A stretch of DNA of 16,228 nucleotides from JBDTDV01 sp039922875 (lineage in GTDB: Bacteria; Actinomycetota; Actinomycetes; Actinomycetales; Microbacteriaceae), in NCBI GenBank assembly GCA_039922875.1, contig JBDTDV010000062.1, positions 1 to 16,228 of the forward strand. Reading direction: 5' to 3'. Positions 13,621 through 16,228 of this stretch are shown piece by piece. The notes below the pieces were generated by a model that was not told the origin of the DNA, did no database searches, and saw nothing but the letters and a program-made list of their open reading frames with translations. Made by a program: the position numbers and the translations under genes. The stretch's first letter is position 1. Each line of letters begins with the position of its first letter.

Positions 13621-14496
13621 GTGTCGGCACAGTCCAAACGGGAAGCAGCACAAGCCCGTCGTCTCAAGGTGGAACAATTCAAACGGGAGCAGCGGGCCAG
13701 GGAGCGTCGGCGCCGCCTTCTCCTGATCGGCGGTGTTCTTGCCGCGTGTGTGACCGTGGCGGGCGTGATCGTTGCTGTCGTGGCAAGCCAACCGGCCACC
13801 TCGCGGGCTGCCGCCGGGGCTCAAGCCCAGATCATTCCTTCCACCCCGACAGGTGCGACAACCTCGCAACACAACCCGACCCGGGTGGCGGATACCTCGG
13901 GAATCAGCGGCGTGCTGGCTTGGGACACTCAGGGCTGGCCCGGTGATGGAACAGACCACCCGGACGCACTGGAGCACGATCATCTGGCCGGGCCTGTCAC
14001 GTACGCGATCACGCCGCCGGTCGGCGGCCCTCATAACGCAATCTGGATGAACGCCGGTGTGTATACCAAGCCGGTACCCACCGAACGGGCGGTGCACAAC
14101 TTAGAGCACGGCGCGATCTGGATCACCTACAACCCAAACCTCGGCGCCACCCAACTGCGGGAACTGACCGACTTCGTCACCAAACAGACCCTTATCCCCG
14201 AGCAGGAACAGAACGCGGCCGGACAGAATATCAGCGGCCAGGCAAACCGCTACATCGATCTGAGTCCCTGGAGCACCAACTCGTTGCCCAGCCCGATCGT
14301 GATCAGCGCATGGGGCCACCAACTGCGCGTCAAGACCGCAAACGATCCCAGGCTGCAGGAATTCGTCAACACCTTCAGACACAACCCGAAGTACACTCCG
14401 GAATACGGCGCACCCGTGGATGGCATCCCGATCCAGACCGGCGGGCGACCAGCATCGGACGGCAGCAAACTGGCCAACCCATCAGGCGCCGCCTAA
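13621..14496 (+). CDS. DUF3105 membrane-anchored protein
   Basis: A 291-residue protein with a GTG start. A long basic coiled N-terminus (about 1-32, many Lys/Arg/Glu) leads to one transmembrane helix at about 33-56 and then an extracytoplasmic domain, so it is a type II anchored protein. The domain is DUF3105: DHLAGPVTYAITPPVGGPHN, then AVHNLEHGAIWITY, then LPSPIVISAWGHQL and a final DPRLQEFVNTFRHNP. Conserved histidines (119, 121, 138, 159, 163) could bind a metal. Many homologues I recall have NCGVY where this protein has NAGVY, so a usual cysteine may be lost. The family function is unknown. It is transcribed away from the sulfide operon, with no ribosome site and a -10-like box close to the start. 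Confidence 0.85.
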   Translation: MSAQSKREAAQARRLKVEQFKREQRARERRRRLLLIGGVLAACVTVAGVIVAVVASQPATSRAAAGAQAQIIPSTPTGATTSQHNPTRVADTSGISGVLAWDTQGWPGDGTDHPDALEHDHLAGPVTYAITPPVGGPHNAIWMNAGVYTKPVPTERAVHNLEHGAIWITYNPNLGATQLRELTDFVTKQTLIPEQEQNAAGQNISGQANRYIDLSPWSTNSLPSPIVISAWGHQLRVKTANDPRLQEFVNTFRHNPKYTPEYGAPVDGIPIQTGGRPASDGSKLANPSGAA

Positions 14497-14508
14497 CAGG
14501 CAGCGCCT
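14484..14508 (+). terminator. Hairpin at the end of the DUF3105 gene
   Basis: AGGCGC (14484-14489) and GCC (14491-14493) pair with GGC (14499-14501) and GCGCCT (14503-14508), with one mismatch. The stem spans the TAA stop codon. No U tract follows, so this is a candidate only. Confidence 0.35.
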
Positions 14509-14769
14509 GACAGGAAGCGCAATAAACGCCACGCCGACCCCACCGTCGGAGGCGAAACTCAGCGGACGGAGGCATCCGTATTCAACCATCCCCAGCGTAT
14601 GTGGACGCCCGGCGCCCTGAGCCGGTCGTGCCAGAGCAAGGGTCGCAAGCGATGCCCACGGCGTGATGCGCGCGCCGCAATTCACCCCAATGAGCAGCGC
14701 CAAAACGCGGGCCTCGCGACCGGATCAATCAGGGTCCGCAAACCGCAACCGCCCCGCACAACCTAGACA
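14509..14769. other. Non-coding stretch, possibly degraded
   Basis: No reading frame with recognisable features was found on either strand. Its position before two broken genes suggests eroded sequence. No repeat, integrase site or insertion-sequence end could be identified. Confidence 0.4.
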
Positions 14770-15335
14770 ATGTGTCAACGCCGCCCGCCGGCGCCCCTAA
14801 GCGAGACCCTCGAGACGCTGCCAGCTCGATCCTTCGTGTCCATTTCCACGCTGAGTCGTATCGAGACCGGCCAGCGCCGCATCACGCTCGAGCAACTCGT
14901 CACGATCGCTCAGGCGCTCGGTACCACGCTCGATCAACTCGTGGAGCCAGACGACGACGAAGACGTCGTGATCCGCCCCGAAGCTGAAGTCACGGACGGG
15001 GCGACAATCTGGCTCTTGTCGCGTGAGCAGGATCGACGTGGTGTGACGATCGCGAAGATGCGGATCAACCCGGGCCGCGATCTCAACGGACTACAAGTAC
15101 ACCCCGGCTATGAATGGTTCACCGTGCTCCATGGCGTCATTCACTTGCAACTCGGAGAACGGACCATCGAGGTTGGCGAAGGTCAAGCCGCGGAATTCTC
15201 GCCATGACCCCCCATGCTGTCCATGCCCACGGCGGCCCAGCCGAGATCCTCACGATCCTTGACCGGGAAGGCAACCAAGCGCATCTTCCAGGTCTTAACA
15301 AACCACCGCAACGCAGCAGCACCACCTCAGGCTGA
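14770..15335 (+). pseudogene. XRE-family regulator with cupin domain, frameshifted
   Basis: The first frame (14770-15207) gives most of an XRE helix-turn-helix (SISTLSRIETGQRRITLEQLV, then ALGTTLDQLV) and a cupin beta-barrel with HPGYEWFTVLHGVIHLQLGE. It stops soon after GQAAEF. The missing end of the cupin (MTPHAVHAHGGPAEILTILDREG) continues in another frame from about 15204 to a stop at 15335, so one base seems lost near 15200. The N-terminus is also short: the first helix of the HTH is missing or garbled (PLSETLETLPARSF in place of the usual LA.R.GVS pattern), and a TAG lies two codons before the ATG. Intact relatives of about 190 residues sense a small ligand in the cupin. A sequencing error at 15200 is the alternative. 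Confidence 0.72.
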
Positions 15336-15445
15336 GCCGATAGGCCGACGCGGAGACCGCCGGGCTGATCGACTGGCCTGTGTCCATCGACTCGAAGGCA
15401 ACGGGCATTCTCTCGTGGTCATGGTCGCCCGCGGCGCGGCTGCGC

Positions 15446-15835
15446 TCAGCTGAGAATGCTGACGCCGAGGGCGAGGTTAAAGTTCCCGACACCGTGGCGG
15501 GCCAGGCCCATCAGCAGCGGCCCCACGCCTTCCAGCCAGCGGGCCATCCCCAGGCCGCCGACATCGAGCGGACGCCGCGCGAGGCTCTCGATGAACGCCG
15601 ACACACTCACCTTGGCCCGCGCGTCATGTCCGGCGAAGAGCACATCCAGCGAATGCCCCTGGATCAGGACGCGCCCGAAGACGGTGTTGAACGCCTTCAC
15701 CACGTGCGCGTTCGCCGGGACAACCTTGGCGATCTCCTGCGCACCGGAAGTGCCGTCGGCGATGACAAGCCCGGTGCTGCGGCAGTCGGTGGGGTCGTTC
15801 ACCGCGGCAGGGGTGATGTTCGTAGTCATCGGCAT
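15446..15835 (-). pseudogene. C-terminal fragment of an F420-dependent NADP reductase-like dinucleotide-binding protein
   Basis: 129 residues match the latter part of the NADPH:F420 oxidoreductase-like family: NITPAAVND, GTSGAQEIAKVVPANAHVVKAFNTVFG, LDVLFAGHDARAKVSV, RPLDVGGLGMARWLEG and LARHGVGNFNLALGVSIL. The N-terminal Rossmann segment with its glycine-rich loop, some 70-100 residues, is absent. Upstream, the same frame stays open for about 30 codons but shows no such motif before a stop. The gene has therefore lost its NADP-binding start and is most likely a remnant. It lies between the broken XRE-cupin gene and an aminotransferase on the same strand, in a stretch of decay. Confidence 0.7.
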
Positions 15836-15986
15836 CGCCGGAGCATGGTTCTGAAGCCGTGCCCGGCACCCACGTCCGTGAGTGGCTCCTAGATCGCCGC
15901 GACCGAAACCGAACGCTAGTGCCAGTCAGCTGTTTGCAATGCTGCCGGCGATGTGCCAAGCCAGTAGGCTTCAGCGATACATGCGG

Positions 15987-16228
15987 TCATTCCTCGATCC
16001 AGGCTTTGAGGAGGCTCAAGCCTTCCCGAATGTCGGTAACCGGCAGGCCGGAATACGCGAACCGGAGATAGGAGCGGGTCTCACCCGGCTGCGGTCGGCC
16101 AAAATGCCGTCGAGTGCAGAATGATACGCCGGTTGCGTGTAGCGCCTCCGCGGCGAAGGTCGAAAGGTCAGTGATTCCCTTTGCCGCCATGGCGTCGGTG
16201 ACGTCGGGGAAGAGGTAAAAAGTCGCGT
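15987..16228 (-). CDS. PLP-dependent class I/II aminotransferase (3' part only)
   Basis: The frame is open from the right edge of the window to a TGA at 15987-15989. It encodes the C-terminal small domain of an aspartate-aminotransferase-like enzyme: ATFYLFPDV near the edge, then HATGVSFCTRRHFGRPQPGE, YLRFAYSGL and EGLSLLKAWIEE at the end. The arginine in YLRFAYSG is the residue that binds the substrate alpha-carboxylate in this fold. The PLP lysine lies beyond the window. The internal ATG at 16190 is not the start, since conserved sequence continues before it. Substrate is unknown. Confidence 0.85.
   Translation of the reverse strand, partial: ATFYLFPDVTDAMAAKGITDLSTFAAEALHATGVSFCTRRHFGRPQPGETRSYLRFAYSGLPVTDIREGLSLLKAWIEE

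Overview
The window is high-GC DNA from an actinomycete, probably of the Mycobacterium/Gordonia/Rhodococcus kind. The protein families point there: a TIGR03086/maleylpyruvate-isomerase-like protein, a DUF3105 protein, an F420-dependent NADP reductase relic and many GTG starts. Several genes seem to have -10 boxes only a few bases before the start codon, as in leaderless actinobacterial transcripts. No rRNA, tRNA, CRISPR array or intact transposon was seen.

Layout. (1) 1-4012, plus strand: the end of a GntR/FCD regulator, then a homoprotocatechuate (3,4-dihydroxyphenylacetate) meta-cleavage operon. It holds a DapA-fold aldolase that probably does the HpaI step, the semialdehyde dehydrogenase HpaE, the ring-cleavage dioxygenase HpaD and an unrecognised 38-residue single-span membrane protein. 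The operon ends in a hairpin shared with the convergent MFS gene. (2) 4041-6402, minus strand: a TetR repressor and a 14-TM drug exporter, with start and stop codons overlapping. An 18-bp direct repeat lies over the presumed tetR promoter. (3) 6669-7361, plus strand: a winged-helix regulator with a SufR-like cysteine cluster. A perfect 14-bp inverted repeat sits between it and tetR. (4) 7390-9076, minus strand: a compact operon of an internally deleted isochorismatase-family protein, a DinB/MDMPI-like protein and a GlxA-like DJ-1/PfpI protein.

(5) 9192-13463, minus strand: the most coherent system here, a sulfide/persulfide detoxification regulon like the staphylococcal cst locus. It has a sulfide:quinone reductase-like flavoprotein, a CsoR/CstR-family repressor lacking the copper-type histidine, a TauE/SafE exporter, a CstB-like persulfide dioxygenase-rhodanese fusion and a 61-residue cysteine-rich protein as first gene. 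ATACCCC-N2-GGGGTAT operators stand before both transcription units (cstR-sqr, and small protein-cstB-tauE). The logic is: SQR makes persulfide, CstB oxidises and transfers it, TauE exports sulfite or a related anion, and the repressor senses persulfide.

(6) 13621-16228: a divergent DUF3105 membrane-anchored protein, then a decayed stretch with a frameshifted XRE-cupin regulator and an N-terminally truncated F420-dependent NADP reductase, and finally the 3' end of a PLP aminotransferase that runs off the window.
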